DNA from: Streptomyces olivoverticillatus
GTDB lineage: Bacteria > Actinomycetota > Actinomycetes > Streptomycetales > Streptomycetaceae
Assembly (NCBI RefSeq): GCF_014203555.1
Contig: NZ_JACHJH010000001.1
Span: forward strand, 233,973-297,972
Direction of reading: 5' to 3'
Length of the DNA: 64,000 nucleotides
The notes below the pieces were generated by a model. That model saw only the letters and a list, made by a program, of their open reading frames with translations. It ran no database searches and was not told the DNA's origin. Every line of letters starts with the position of its first letter. Position 1 is the stretch's first letter. Positions 1 through 8,690 of the stretch are shown here, one piece after another. Both the position numbers and the translations under genes were made by a program.

Positions 1-2
1 TG

Positions 3-2102
3 CCCGGTGGGGTCGCCTTCCGCACCCTGCGCCCCTTCGCGCGCTCCGTGGCGGTCACCGCCAAAGGGCTCCGGGCCGAGCTGCACGACGAAGGCGACGG
101 CTTCTTTGCCGGGGTGCTGCCGCTGAGCGAGATCCCGCAGGGCTACCGCCTGATGGTGACCTACGACGGCAGCGAGCTGGAGGCCCACGACCCCTACCGC
201 TTCCTGCCCGCGCTCGGTGACCTCGACCTGCACCTCATCGGCGAGGGCCGCCATGAAGAGCTGTGGCAGGCGCTCGGCGCGCACCCCATGACGCACGAGG
301 GCGTCACCGGCACCCGCTTCACCGTGTGGGCGCCGAACGCCCTGGGCGTCCGCGTCGTCGGCGACTTCAACTACTGGGACGGCACCGGCCATCCGATGCG
401 CTCGCTGGGCGGCACGGGCGTGTGGGAGCTGTTCCTGCCGGGCGTCGGCGAGGGCGCGCTGTACAAGTTCCAGATCACCCGGCCCGACGGCACCCACACC
501 CTGCGCGCCGACCCGATGGCCCGGCGCACCGAGGCGCCGCCCGCCACCGCCTCGATCGTGCACGCCTCGCACTACGACTGGCGCGACGCCGCGTGGATGG
601 AGCACCGCGGGGACCGGCCGGTGCACGAGGCGCCGTTCTCCGTCTACGAGCTGCACCTGCCATCCTGGCGCCCGGGCCTCACCTACCGGCAGCTCGCGGA
701 GCAACTGCCCGCGTACGTCAAGGATTTGGGCTTCACGCACGTGGAGCTGATGCCCGTCGCCGAGCATCCCTTCGGCGGCTCGTGGGGCTACCAGGTGACC
801 GGTTTCTACGCCCCGACGGCGCGCCTGGGCACGCCGGACGACTTCAAGTACCTCGTGGACGCGCTGCACCGCGCCGGGATCGGGGTGCTGGTCGACTGGG
901 TGCCGGCGCACTTCCCGAAGGACGACTGGGCGCTGGCCGAGTTCGACGGCCGTCCGCTGTACGAGCACGGGGACCCGGCGCGGGCCTCGCACCCGGACTG
1001 GGGGACGCTGGAGTTCGACTACGGGCGCCGGGAGGTCCGCAACTTCCTGGTGGCGAACGCCGTGTACTGGTGCCGGGAGTTCCACGTCGACGGGCTGCGC
1101 GTGGACGCGGTCGCCTCGATGCTCTACCTCGACTACTCGCGCGAGCCGGGCCAGTGGACGCCGAACGTGCACGGCGGCCGGGAGAACCTCGACGCGGTGG
1201 CGTTCCTGCAGGAGATGAACGCCACCGTCTACCGCTGCTGCCCCGGCGTCGTGACGGTCGCCGAGGAGTCGACGGCCTGGGACGGCGTCACCCGCGCCAC
1301 CCACCACGTCGGCGCGGGCGGCTTCGGGGGGCTGGGCTTCGGGCTGAAGTGGAACATGGGGTGGATGCACGATTCGCTGGACTACGTGGCGAAGGAGCCG
1401 GTGCACCGCAAGTACCACCACGGCGAGATGACGTTCGCCATGGTCTACGCCTACAGCGAGAACTACGTGCTGCCGATCTCGCACGACGAGGTCGTGCACG
1501 GCAAGCGGTCGCTGGTGTCGAAGATGCCGGGCGACTGGTGGCAGCAGCGGGCCAACCACCGTGCGTTCCTGGGCTTCATGTGGGCCCACCCGGGGAAGCA
1601 GCTGCTGTTCATGGGGCAGGAGTTTGCGCAGGGCGCCGAGTGGTCGGAGGGGCACGGGCCCGACTGGTGGCTGCTGGATCCCTCGTACGCGGCGGAGGCG
1701 GACCACCGGGGCGTACGGGACCTGGTGCGCGACCTCAACGCGCGCTACTGCGCGACGCCGGCGCTGTGGCAGCGGGACACCGTGCCGGAGGGCTTCGCGT
1801 GGATCGAGGGCGATGCGGCGGAGGACAACGTCTTCGCCTTCCTCCGCTTCGACGCGGAGGGGGTGCCGCTGCTGTCGGTCAGCAACTTCTCGCCGGTGGT
1901 GCGGCACGCCTACCGGCTGGGGGTGCCGTGGGGGGACGGGGTGTGGGAGGAGTGCCTCAACACGGATGCGGAGGCCTACGGCGGGAGCGGCGTCCGGAAC
2001 CCGGATCCGCTGAAGCCGGCTCCCGTCCCCTGCCACGGCCGCCCGGCAAGCATCGCCCTGACCCTGCCGCCGCTGGCGACGGTGTGGTTGCGGCTCGTGT
2101 GA
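3..2102 (+). CDS. glgB: 1,4-alpha-glucan branching enzyme, 5' end outside window
   Basis: Transfers alpha-1,4-glucan segments to make alpha-1,6 branches in cytosolic glycogen. The reading frame is open from the window edge and the protein already lies inside an N-terminal beta-sandwich, so the true start is upstream; the GTG at 48 is internal. A CBM48-type domain ([20 protein letters not shown]) precedes a GH13 barrel. The catalytic residues are visible: the nucleophile Asp in DGLRVDA (codon 1104-1106), the acid Glu in AEEST (codon 1266-1268) and the third Asp in HDEVVHGK (codon 1485-1487). The C-terminal all-beta domain is complete. About 700 residues are present, against roughly 730-770 in actinobacterial GlgB. 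The gene is convergent with the MFS gene, with a strong hairpin between them. Confidence 0.97.
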   Translation, partial: PGGVAFRTLRPFARSVAVTAKGLRAELHDEGDGFFAGVLPLSEIPQGYRLMVTYDGSELEAHDPYRFLPALGDLDLHLIGEGRHEELWQALGAHPMTHEGVTGTRFTVWAPNALGVRVVGDFNYWDGTGHPMRSLGGTGVWELFLPGVGEGALYKFQITRPDGTHTLRADPMARRTEAPPATASIVHASHYDWRDAAWMEHRGDRPVHEAPFSVYELHLPSWRPGLTYRQLAEQLPAYVKDLGFTHVELMPVAEHPFGGSWGYQVTGFYAPTARLGTPDDFKYLVDALHRAGIGVLVDWVPAHFPKDDWALAEFDGRPLYEHGDPARASHPDWGTLEFDYGRREVRNFLVANAVYWCREFHVDGLRVDAVASMLYLDYSREPGQWTPNVHGGRENLDAVAFLQEMNATVYRCCPGVVTVAEESTAWDGVTRATHHVGAGGFGGLGFGLKWNMGWMHDSLDYVAKEPVHRKYHHGEMTFAMVYAYSENYVLPISHDEVVHGKRSLVSKMPGDWWQQRANHRAFLGFMWAHPGKQLLFMGQEFAQGAEWSEGHGPDWWLLDPSYAAEADHRGVRDLVRDLNARYCATPALWQRDTVPEGFAWIEGDAAEDNVFAFLRFDAEGVPLLSVSNFSPVVRHAYRLGVPWGDGVWEECLNTDAEAYGGSGVRNPDPLKPAPVPCHGRPASIALTLPPLATVWLRLV

Positions 2103-2150
2103 ACCGGTCTGCTGTCGCGAATCACCATCGCGGCGGGGGCATTCGGTGAT

Positions 2151-2181
2151 TGGCGACATCGGCCGGTGGCCGATGTCGCCA
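2151..2181. terminator. Bidirectional hairpin terminator between glgB and the MFS gene
   Basis: Two perfectly complementary 14-base arms (2151-2164 and 2168-2181, TGGCGACATCGGCC and its complement) are separated by a three-base loop. The hairpin lies between two convergent genes. There is no U-run, as is usual for GC-rich actinobacterial terminators. Confidence 0.8.
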
Positions 2182-2250
2182 CCGCAGCGGCGATCAGCCC
2201 CGGCGGCGCAGACCGGCGGTGCCGAGCCGGACCGCGCCGTCCGGGTGCAT

Positions 2251-3909
2251 TCAGACCTTTTCCAGTACCTGCTGCTCGCTCTTCGCAGAAGACTCCGCCT
2301 TGCCGACGCCCCGCGGCAGCAGGAACGCGACCAGGACCGTGCCCACGCCGAGGACGACCGCGCCGACCACGCTCGTGTGGGCGACTGCGTCCGCGAACGC
2401 CTGGTGGACCGCGTCCACCATCGTCTGCGCCTGCTGCGCGCCCAGCGACTTCGCCTGCTGGGCACCGAGCTTGGGCGCGGCCTGGGCCGCGACCGTCTCG
2501 CCGACCTTCTGGGCCACGTACAGGCCGGCACCCACCGAGTCCTGCGCCGCGTCCAGGGCCTTCGCCGGAATCTTCGGACCGCCGTGGGCCGCGGCCTTGG
2601 CTGCCGCGTCGGCGAGGTTCGAGGAGTACGTCTTGGACAGCACCGTGCCGAGGACGGCGATGCCGAGCGAGCCGCCCAGCTCGATGGAGGTGCTGTTGAC
2701 GGCACCGCCGACGCCGAGCTGGTCCTCGGGGAAGGACCCCATGATCGCGTTGGTGCAGGGCGACAGCGCCAGACCGATGGCCAGGCCCAGCACCACCAGC
2801 GGCGCCACGAAGTCGCCGTAGGAGGACGAGACGTCCACGCGCGTCAGCAGCGCGATGGCGACCGTGCCCACGACCATGCCAAGCGTGACCGTGACCTTCA
2901 TGCCGAACTTCGGCGTGAGGACCGCCGTCAGCGCACCGCCGACGAACACCGCGCCCGCCAGCGGCAGCATCCGCACACCGGTGTCGAGCGGCGAGTAGCC
3001 GAGCACGAACTGCAGGTGCTGGGTGAGGTAGTAGAACGCGCCGAAGACGGCGAGGAAGAAGAGCGCGACGGCCATCGTCGAGCCCGCGAACGCCCGCTTG
3101 CCGAAGCGGCGCACGTCCAGGATCGGCCGCGGGTGGCGCAGCTCCCACAGGACGAAGCAGACCAGGCCGACGCCCGCGACGACGGCCGCGGCGATCGCCT
3201 TGGCGCCCCAGCCGAAGTGCGGACCCTCGATGATCATGTAGATGAGGGAGCCCGTCCAGATGACGGAGAGCAGACCACCGATGTAGTCGATCTTGTCGAC
3301 GCCCGTCGCCTTGGACGGCGGGACGAGCAGCAGCGCACCGACGATGCCGAGCACGGCGATCGGCACGTTGATGAGGAACGTGGACGCCCAGCCGTGGTCC
3401 TCCAGCAGCGCACCGGCCACCAGCGGGCCGACGGCGATGGCGAGGCCGGCGGTGGCCGTCCAGATGGTGATGGCCTTGGCGCGCTCGGCCCGCGGGAAGG
3501 TGGCGGAGAGCAGCGACAGCGTGGCCGGCATGATCATGGCCGCGCCGACGCCCATCACGGCGCGGGAGGCGATCACCGCGCCCGCGCTGTCGACGAGCGA
3601 GCCGGCGACGGACGCCGCGCCGAAGACGAAGAGGCCGAGGACGAGCGCGCCGCGGCGGCTGTACTTGTCACCGACCGCGCCCAGGATCAGCATCAGCGCG
3701 GCGTACGGGACGGTGTAGCCGTCGATGACCCATTGCAGATCCGAGCTGCTCAGGCCCAGAGCCTTGGTCATGTCCGGGGCGGCCACTGTCAGGGACGTGT
3801 TGGCCATGACGATGATCAGCAGGCTGAGGCACAGCACGCCGAGCGCCGCCCAGCGCTTCTTGTACGGACCGTCCATCTCGTCGACCGGTGTCGACAACGC
3901 GAGGCCCAT
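2251..3909 (-). CDS. MFS drug exporter, DHA2/EmrB-QacA family, 14 TM
   Basis: Predicted proton-coupled efflux pump of the inner membrane. It has about 552 residues with around 14 hydrophobic segments. It shows the DHA2 signatures LQWVIDGYTV in TM2, the loop GAVGDKYSRRG (motif A) and the antiporter-type motif C region IAVGPLVAGALL. A TTG start at 3945 is possible but lies inside the operator; the ATG at 3909 has a purine-rich ribosome site (AAAGGGGGG) at good spacing and was chosen. The gene is divergent from a TetR gene with two 18-bp inverted repeats between them, the usual arrangement for a repressor-controlled exporter. The tail is hydrophilic with a run of Ala and Gln. The substrate is unknown. 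Confidence 0.9.
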   Translation of the reverse strand: MGLALSTPVDEMDGPYKKRWAALGVLCLSLLIIVMANTSLTVAAPDMTKALGLSSSDLQWVIDGYTVPYAALMLILGAVGDKYSRRGALVLGLFVFGAASVAGSLVDSAGAVIASRAVMGVGAAMIMPATLSLLSATFPRAERAKAITIWTATAGLAIAVGPLVAGALLEDHGWASTFLINVPIAVLGIVGALLLVPPSKATGVDKIDYIGGLLSVIWTGSLIYMIIEGPHFGWGAKAIAAAVVAGVGLVCFVLWELRHPRPILDVRRFGKRAFAGSTMAVALFFLAVFGAFYYLTQHLQFVLGYSPLDTGVRMLPLAGAVFVGGALTAVLTPKFGMKVTVTLGMVVGTVAIALLTRVDVSSSYGDFVAPLVVLGLAIGLALSPCTNAIMGSFPEDQLGVGGAVNSTSIELGGSLGIAVLGTVLSKTYSSNLADAAAKAAAHGGPKIPAKALDAAQDSVGAGLYVAQKVGETVAAQAAPKLGAQQAKSLGAQQAQTMVDAVHQAFADAVAHTSVVGAVVLGVGTVLVAFLLPRGVGKAESSAKSEQQVLEKV

Positions 3910-3927
3910 CGGCCCCCCTTTCGGAAC

Positions 3928-3963
3928 TTGCACACGCTTGTGCAATTACACACTGCTGTGCAA
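3928..3963. promoter_or_regulatory. Two tandem 18-bp inverted repeats, probable TetR operators
   Basis: TTGCACACGCTTGTGCAA (3928-3945) is a perfect inverted repeat with 7-base arms. It is followed directly by TTACACACTGCTGTGCAA (3946-3963), which has one arm mismatch. The pair lies just upstream of the MFS start at 3909 and 61 bases before the TetR gene, so one repressor could control both. A third palindrome, CAGGGGTGCCCCTG, is at 3973-3986. The operator role is inferred from symmetry and position. Confidence 0.75.
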
Positions 3964-4024
3964 ATTACGGGACAGGGGTGCCCCTGTGCAAAATGAAGGC
4001 CCCCACCGACCGAGAAGAGAACCG

Positions 4025-4624
4025 ATGACCGGCAGAGCCGACGCCAATCGCCGCCGCATCATGGACATCGCCCTCGCGGAGCTGCTGCGCGACGCGGACG
4101 CGAGCATGGACCAGATCGCGCGCGCGGCGGGCGTCGTACGGCGGACGGTCTACGGGCACTTCCCGAGCCGCGACGCGCTGATCGGAGCGCTCGTCGACGA
4201 CGCGGCGGAAGCGGTGGCGGCGGCCCAGGCCGAGGCGCTGCGCGACGTCGAGGACCCGGCGCGGGCGCTGGCCCGCTCCATGCTGGCCGTCTGGGACATC
4301 GCGGACGGCTACCGGCTGCTGATCTCCCTGGCCCAGCGGAGCGTCACGGTGGAGGGCATCCACCGCCGCCTGGAGCCGGTGCGCCGCGAGTGCGCGGCGA
4401 TGCTGCAGCAGGGCCTGGACGCGGGCCGTTTCGTCTCGCCGCTGCCGGCGGTGGCGCTGGCCTATGTCCGCGAGCAGATCCTCTTCGGCCTGATGCAGGC
4501 CGTCAACGACGGTGTCCTCGCCCCGCAGGACGCGGGCCGCAGCGCGGCGGTCACGGCCCTGACGGCGGCCGGCGTCCCGGCGGCGGAGTCGGCCGAACTG
4601 GTGGCGGATCTCTTGTCCGAGTAA
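4025..4624 (+). CDS. TetR-family transcriptional regulator
   Basis: Predicted repressor of about 199 residues. The N-terminal three-helix DNA-binding domain spans about residues 8-52, with the recognition region VVRRTVYGHFPSRDALI. The C-terminal ligand and dimerisation region is all-helical and poorly conserved, as expected. The ATG at 4025 is preceded by the purine-rich AGAAGAGAACCG. It is divergent from the DHA2 exporter gene and shares its operator region, so it most likely represses that exporter and itself until a substrate binds. A terminator-like stem follows at 4654. Confidence 0.9.
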   Translation: MTGRADANRRRIMDIALAELLRDADASMDQIARAAGVVRRTVYGHFPSRDALIGALVDDAAEAVAAAQAEALRDVEDPARALARSMLAVWDIADGYRLLISLAQRSVTVEGIHRRLEPVRRECAAMLQQGLDAGRFVSPLPAVALAYVREQILFGLMQAVNDGVLAPQDAGRSAAVTALTAAGVPAAESAELVADLLSE

Positions 4625-4653
4625 CCGAAAAAGCCCACCCGGAAAAGGCGAAG

Positions 4654-4708
4654 ACCCCCACGGCGCGGCCCGGCGGTGCCGTACCGAGGCCCGGGCCGCC
4701 GTGGGGGG
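4654..4708. terminator. Hairpin between convergent TetR and dctA genes
   Basis: CCCCCACGGCGCGGCCCGG (about 4655-4673) can pair with CCGGGCCGCCGTGGGGG (4691-4707) with one bulge. It is placed between two convergent genes and probably terminates both. Confidence 0.55.
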
Positions 4709-4741
4709 CGGCCCCGCCGTGGGGGTGGTCTCTGGTGGCCG

Positions 4742-6094
4742 TCAGACGACGGCCGGCTGCTTCTCCGGGGCCGGGGGCTCCTCCGCCGGGGTCTCGTCCG
4801 CCAGCACCGCCTCGTCGAACGGCAGCCGGCCCGCCAGCACCTCGCGCACCCGGTCCTCGTCGATCTCCTTGGTCCACGTGCCGATCAGCACCGTGGCCAC
4901 CGCGTTCCCCGCGAAGTTCGTCATCGCCCGCGCCTCGCTCATGAAGCGGTCGATGCCGACGATCAGGCCGACGCCGTCGACCAGTTCGGGCCGGTGCGAC
5001 TGCAGGCCCCCGGCCAGCGTGGCCAGGCCCGCGCCGGTCACGCCCGCCGCGCCCTTCGAGGCGATCATCATGAAGAGCAGCAGGGAGACCTGCTGGCCGA
5101 CCGAGAGCGGCTTGCCCATCGCCTCGGCCACGAAGAGCGAGGACATCGTCAAGTAGATGGCGGTGCCGTCGAGGTTGAAGGAGTAGCCCGTCGGGACCGT
5201 GATGCCCACGACCGGCTTGCTCACCCCGAGGTGCTCCATCTTCGCGATCAGCCGCGGCAGCGCCGACTCCGAGGACGACGTCGACAGGATCAGCAGGAAC
5301 TCCCGCCCCAGGTACTTGAGCAGGGCGAAGACATTGACGCCCGCCACCAGCCGCAGCAGCCCGCCCAGCACCACGATCACGAAGATCAGGCAGGTGAGGT
5401 AGAAGCCGACCATGATGACGGCCAGCGATTTCAGCGCGGCCGTGCCCGTCGCGCCGACCACCGCGGCGATCGCCCCGAAGGCCCCCACCGGAGCCACCCA
5501 CATGATCATGGACAGGATGCGGAAGACCAGCTTCTGGAGGTGCCCGACGCCGCGCAGCACCGGCTCGCCCGCCGTGCCCATCGCCTGCAGGGCGAAGCCC
5601 GTGAGCAGTGCCACGAGCAGCGTCTGGAGCACCTGCCCGCCGGTGAAGGCGGAGACCAGGGTCGTCGGGATGATGCCGAGCAGGAACTGCTCGGTGGACT
5701 CGCCCGTCCCCTTCGCCTGCGCCTCCCCCGCGTGCCGCACCGCGTCCGTCAGGTGCAGGCCGCTGCCCGGCTCCAGGAAGTTGCCGACCAGCAGGCCGAT
5801 GGCCAGCGCCACGGTCGACATCAGCAGGAAGTAGCCGAGCGCCAGCCCGCCCACCGCGCCGACCTTCGCCGCCTTCCGCACCGAGCCGATACCCAGCACG
5901 ATCGTGCAGAAGATGACCGGCGAGATCATCATCTTGATCAGATTGACGAAGCCGGTCCCGAGCGGCTTCAGCTGCACCGCCACGCCCGGCGCGGCGAAGC
6001 CCACCGCGATGCCGACGAGGACCGCCGCGATCACGGCGAGGTAGAGGTAATGGGTCCGGTCCCGGCCCGGTCTCACATCCGGCTGTACTGCCAC
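4742..6094 (-). CDS. dctA: C4-dicarboxylate:cation symporter (DctA/GltP type)
   Basis: Membrane carrier of the dicarboxylate/amino acid:cation symporter family (DAACS), about 450 residues with 8 or more membrane segments and two re-entrant loops. Family landmarks are MMISPVIFCTIVLGI in the first third, SSSESALPRLIAKME (the serine-rich hairpin) and the substrate and cation region PTGYSFNLDGTAIYLTM. The GTG start at 6094 follows an AGGAGAG site. It lies back to back with a DcuS/DcuR-like two-component system, which typically senses C4-dicarboxylates or citrate and activates the transporter. Uptake of succinate, fumarate or malate is the best guess; glutamate or aspartate cannot be excluded. Confidence 0.9.
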   Translation of the reverse strand: MAVQPDVRPGRDRTHYLYLAVIAAVLVGIAVGFAAPGVAVQLKPLGTGFVNLIKMMISPVIFCTIVLGIGSVRKAAKVGAVGGLALGYFLLMSTVALAIGLLVGNFLEPGSGLHLTDAVRHAGEAQAKGTGESTEQFLLGIIPTTLVSAFTGGQVLQTLLVALLTGFALQAMGTAGEPVLRGVGHLQKLVFRILSMIMWVAPVGAFGAIAAVVGATGTAALKSLAVIMVGFYLTCLIFVIVVLGGLLRLVAGVNVFALLKYLGREFLLILSTSSSESALPRLIAKMEHLGVSKPVVGITVPTGYSFNLDGTAIYLTMSSLFVAEAMGKPLSVGQQVSLLLFMMIASKGAAGVTGAGLATLAGGLQSHRPELVDGVGLIVGIDRFMSEARAMTNFAGNAVATVLIGTWTKEIDEDRVREVLAGRLPFDEAVLADETPAEEPPAPEKQPAVV

Positions 6095-6151
6095 GGTCTC
6101 TCCTCCTCGTCGTGGTTCCCGAAGGCGTCCCGCAGACTATGCACTCCCCTT

Positions 6152-6165
6152 GTGACGGCGGTCAC
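6152..6165. promoter_or_regulatory. Crp-like palindrome GTG-N6-G-N-CAC between dctA and the sensor kinase
   Basis: GTGACGGCGGTCAC fits the motif reported for Streptomyces Crp (GTGNNNNNNGNCAC). It sits in the 120-base divergent region between dctA (start 6094) and the kinase gene (start 6215), 58 and 50 bases from the two starts. Binding is inferred from sequence only. Confidence 0.5.
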
Positions 6166-6214
6166 CCTTGCGTGCATTACGTACACAAACAAGCCAGGAG
6201 GCACACTGTCGGCC

Positions 6215-7852
6215 ATGCGCATACCTCGCATGCACCGCCCCCGCAGCCTGGCCGGCAGGCTGTTCGCGGTGCAGATCGTGCTGGTCACCGCCGTGGTGGC
6301 CGGCTGCGCGGTGTTCGCCTACCTCGCCGACCGGCAGCAGGCCGAGGAGGCGGCCCGCCGTCAGGTCACCGCGACGGCGGCCACCGTCGCCGCCTCGGCG
6401 GCGGTGCGCACGGCCGTCCGCACCGCGGACCCGACCACCGCTCTCCAGCCCTACGCCGAGGACGTCCGGCACGACACGGGCGTCGACTTCGTGACGATCA
6501 TGAGCCGGGACGGCATCCGCTGGACGCACCCCGACCCCGCCCGCATCGGCGCACGCTTCCTCGGCCACACCGGCCCCGCCCTGCAGGGCCGTACGTTCTC
6601 GGAGACCTACACCGGCACTCTCGGCCCGTCCGTACGGGCCGTGGCGCCCGTGCGCGAGCCCGACGGCACGGTCACGGCCCTGGTCAGCGCGGGCATCACC
6701 GTCGACGCGATCAGCGCGGAAGTAGGCCGTCAGGTCACGATGCTGATCGCCGGGGCCCTGGCCATGCTCGCCGCAGGCGGCGCCGGGACGTACCTGCTCA
6801 ACGCGCGGCTGCGAAGACAGACGCACGGCATGAACGCCGCCGAACTGGCCCGGATGCGCGACTACCACGAAGCCGCCCTGCACGCGGTGCGCGAGGGGCT
6901 GCTGATGCTCGACGGCGAGCGGCGCATCGCCCTGGTCAACGACGGCGCCCGCGAACTGCTCGGCCTGCCCGACGACGCCATCGGCCGGCCCGTCGACGCC
7001 CTCGGCCTGCCCCCCGCCCTCACCGCGGCCCTGCTCGCCCCCGGCCCCCGCGTCGACGAGGTGCACCTGACCGCCGAGCGCACGGTCGTCCTCAACACCT
7101 CCCCCGTCTCCAGCGGCGAGCGGCGCGGCACCGTCGTCACCCTGCGCGACCACACCGAACTCCAGGCGCTCTCCGGGGAATTGGACTCGGTGCGCGGCTT
7201 CGCCGAGGCGCTGCGCTCGCAGGCGCACGAGGCCGCGAACCGGCTGCACGCCGTGGTCTCCCTGATCGAGCTCGGCCGCGCCGAGGAAGCCGTCGAATTC
7301 GCCACCGCCGAGCTGGAGCTCGCCCAGGCGCTGACCGACCGGGTCGTGGCCGCCGTCGCCGAACCCGTCCTCGCCGCGCTGCTCCTGGGCAAGGCGGCCC
7401 AGGCCAACGAGCACGGCGTCGAGCTGGTGCTCACTGAGGACACCCGCGTCGACGACGCCCTGCTGCCCCCGGACCTGCCCGCCCGCGACCTGGTCACCAT
7501 CCTGGGCAACCTCATCGACAACGCGGTCGACGCGGCCACCGACGCCCGGCGCACCGGCGGCAAGGTCACCGTCACCGTCCTCGCCGACGGCGGCGAACTG
7601 CTGCTGCGCGTCGGCGACACCGGCCCGGGGGTCGCCCCGGAATCGGCGGACGAGGTGTTCGCCCGCGGCTGGTCCACCAAGGAACCCGACGCGGCCGCCG
7701 TGCACGGGCGCGGCCTCGGGCTCGCCCTGGTCAGGCAGGCGGCCCGGCGCAACGGTGGCTCGGTCGCGCTCGGCCGCTCCCCTTCCGGCGGCGCCGAGTT
7801 CACCGTCCGGCTGCCCCTTCCCGCACGTCGCACCGCAGGAGAAACCGTATGA
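6215..7852 (+). CDS. Sensor histidine kinase, DcuS/CitA-like
   Basis: Membrane-bound kinase of about 545 residues. TM1 is about residues 16-36, an extracytoplasmic sensor of the sCache/PAS type spans about 40-165, and TM2 about 170-190. A cytoplasmic PAS domain follows (HAVREGLLMLDGERRIALVN). The DcuS-type phosphoacceptor region HEAANRLH has the probable phosphorylated His at residue 338. The C-terminal HATPase has N box NLIDNAVDAA near residue 432 and G boxes VGDTGPGVAP and GRGLGLALVR. The ATG at 6215 was chosen because the membrane segment follows directly; GGAGG lies 13 bases upstream, a long spacing. It overlaps the response regulator gene by four bases, so the two are translationally coupled. 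Confidence 0.92.
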   Translation: MRIPRMHRPRSLAGRLFAVQIVLVTAVVAGCAVFAYLADRQQAEEAARRQVTATAATVAASAAVRTAVRTADPTTALQPYAEDVRHDTGVDFVTIMSRDGIRWTHPDPARIGARFLGHTGPALQGRTFSETYTGTLGPSVRAVAPVREPDGTVTALVSAGITVDAISAEVGRQVTMLIAGALAMLAAGGAGTYLLNARLRRQTHGMNAAELARMRDYHEAALHAVREGLLMLDGERRIALVNDGARELLGLPDDAIGRPVDALGLPPALTAALLAPGPRVDEVHLTAERTVVLNTSPVSSGERRGTVVTLRDHTELQALSGELDSVRGFAEALRSQAHEAANRLHAVVSLIELGRAEEAVEFATAELELAQALTDRVVAAVAEPVLAALLLGKAAQANEHGVELVLTEDTRVDDALLPPDLPARDLVTILGNLIDNAVDAATDARRTGGKVTVTVLADGGELLLRVGDTGPGVAPESADEVFARGWSTKEPDAAAVHGRGLGLALVRQAARRNGGSVALGRSPSGGAEFTVRLPLPARRTAGETV

Positions 7853-8553
7853 GCACGCAGCCGACGACCGCCGCGGACACGATCCGGGTGCTGGTGATCG
7901 AGGACGACCCCGTCGCCGCCGCCGCGCACGCGCTGTACGTCGGGCGCGTGCCGGGCTTCGCCGTGGCGGGTGTGGTGCATTCGCGCGCCGACGCCTCGCA
8001 CTTCCTCAAGCGGACGCCCGTCGACCTGCTGCTGCTCGACCTCTACCTGCCCGACGGGCACGGGCTCCAGCTCGTCCGCTCGCTGCGCAGTGCGGGGCAC
8101 GGCGCCGATGTGATCGCGGTGACGTCGGCGCGCGATCTGGCGGTGGTCCGCGAGGGCGTCTCGCTCGGCGTCGTCCAGTACGTGCTCAAGCCCTTCACCT
8201 TCTCGACGCTGCGCGACCGGCTCGCCCGCTACGCGCAGTTCCGGGCGGCCGCGGGCGAGGCGAGCGGGCAGGAGGAGGTCGACCGGGCGCTGTCGGTGCT
8301 GCGGGCCCCGCAGCCGGTGGCGCTGCCCAAGGGGCTGACGCAGAGCACCCTGCAGACGATCACCCGGGCGCTGCGGGAGGCCGGGCCCGAGGGCGTCTCC
8401 TCCGGTGCGGCGGCCTCGGCCCTGGGCATTTCGCGGATCACCGCCCGCCGCTACCTCGAATACCTGGTGGACTCCGGCCGCGCCGACCGCGCCCCGCAGT
8501 ACGGGCAGATCGGCCGCCCCGAACTCCGCTACCGCTGGCTCAGCGGGCGCTGA
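7849..8553 (+). CDS. Response regulator, CitB/DcuR-like
   Basis: Cytosolic partner of the preceding kinase, about 234 residues. The receiver domain (about 12-125) has the acidic pair ED(D) at 18-20, the phosphoacceptor Asp64 in LLLDLYLPDG, Thr92-Ser93 and Lys114 in VLKPF. The C-terminal helix-turn-helix (about 165-225, GVSSGAAASALGISRITARRYLEYL) is of the DcuR/CitT class. The ATGA overlap with the kinase marks a single operon. By family precedent it activates transport genes for organic acids, here most likely dctA. Confidence 0.92.
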   Translation: MSTQPTTAADTIRVLVIEDDPVAAAAHALYVGRVPGFAVAGVVHSRADASHFLKRTPVDLLLLDLYLPDGHGLQLVRSLRSAGHGADVIAVTSARDLAVVREGVSLGVVQYVLKPFTFSTLRDRLARYAQFRAAAGEASGQEEVDRALSVLRAPQPVALPKGLTQSTLQTITRALREAGPEGVSSGAAASALGISRITARRYLEYLVDSGRADRAPQYGQIGRPELRYRWLSGR

Positions 8554-8690
8554 CGTCCCGGGAGGCGTCAGGCGCACCGGGGCGGCGCGTGCGGGGGCGC
8601 CCGGCAGGGAACGTAGGAGGTGCCGCCCCGCGGTGTCCGCCGGGCGGCCGCCCTGACCTTGCTCGCAGGAGCCCGTAGGAGGTCGTGCCC

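Noticed and set aside
263..2149. Long Arg/Ala/Gly-rich open frames overlapping glgB and other genes
   Set aside because: They are alternate-frame readings of high-GC coding DNA: low complexity, no family features, no ribosome sites, while the frames annotated show correct codon bias and motifs.
8578..8640. Stem between the response regulator and binding-protein genes
   Set aside because: CGGGGCGGC and GCCGCCCCG can pair, but the loop is long and imperfect; too weak for a terminator call.
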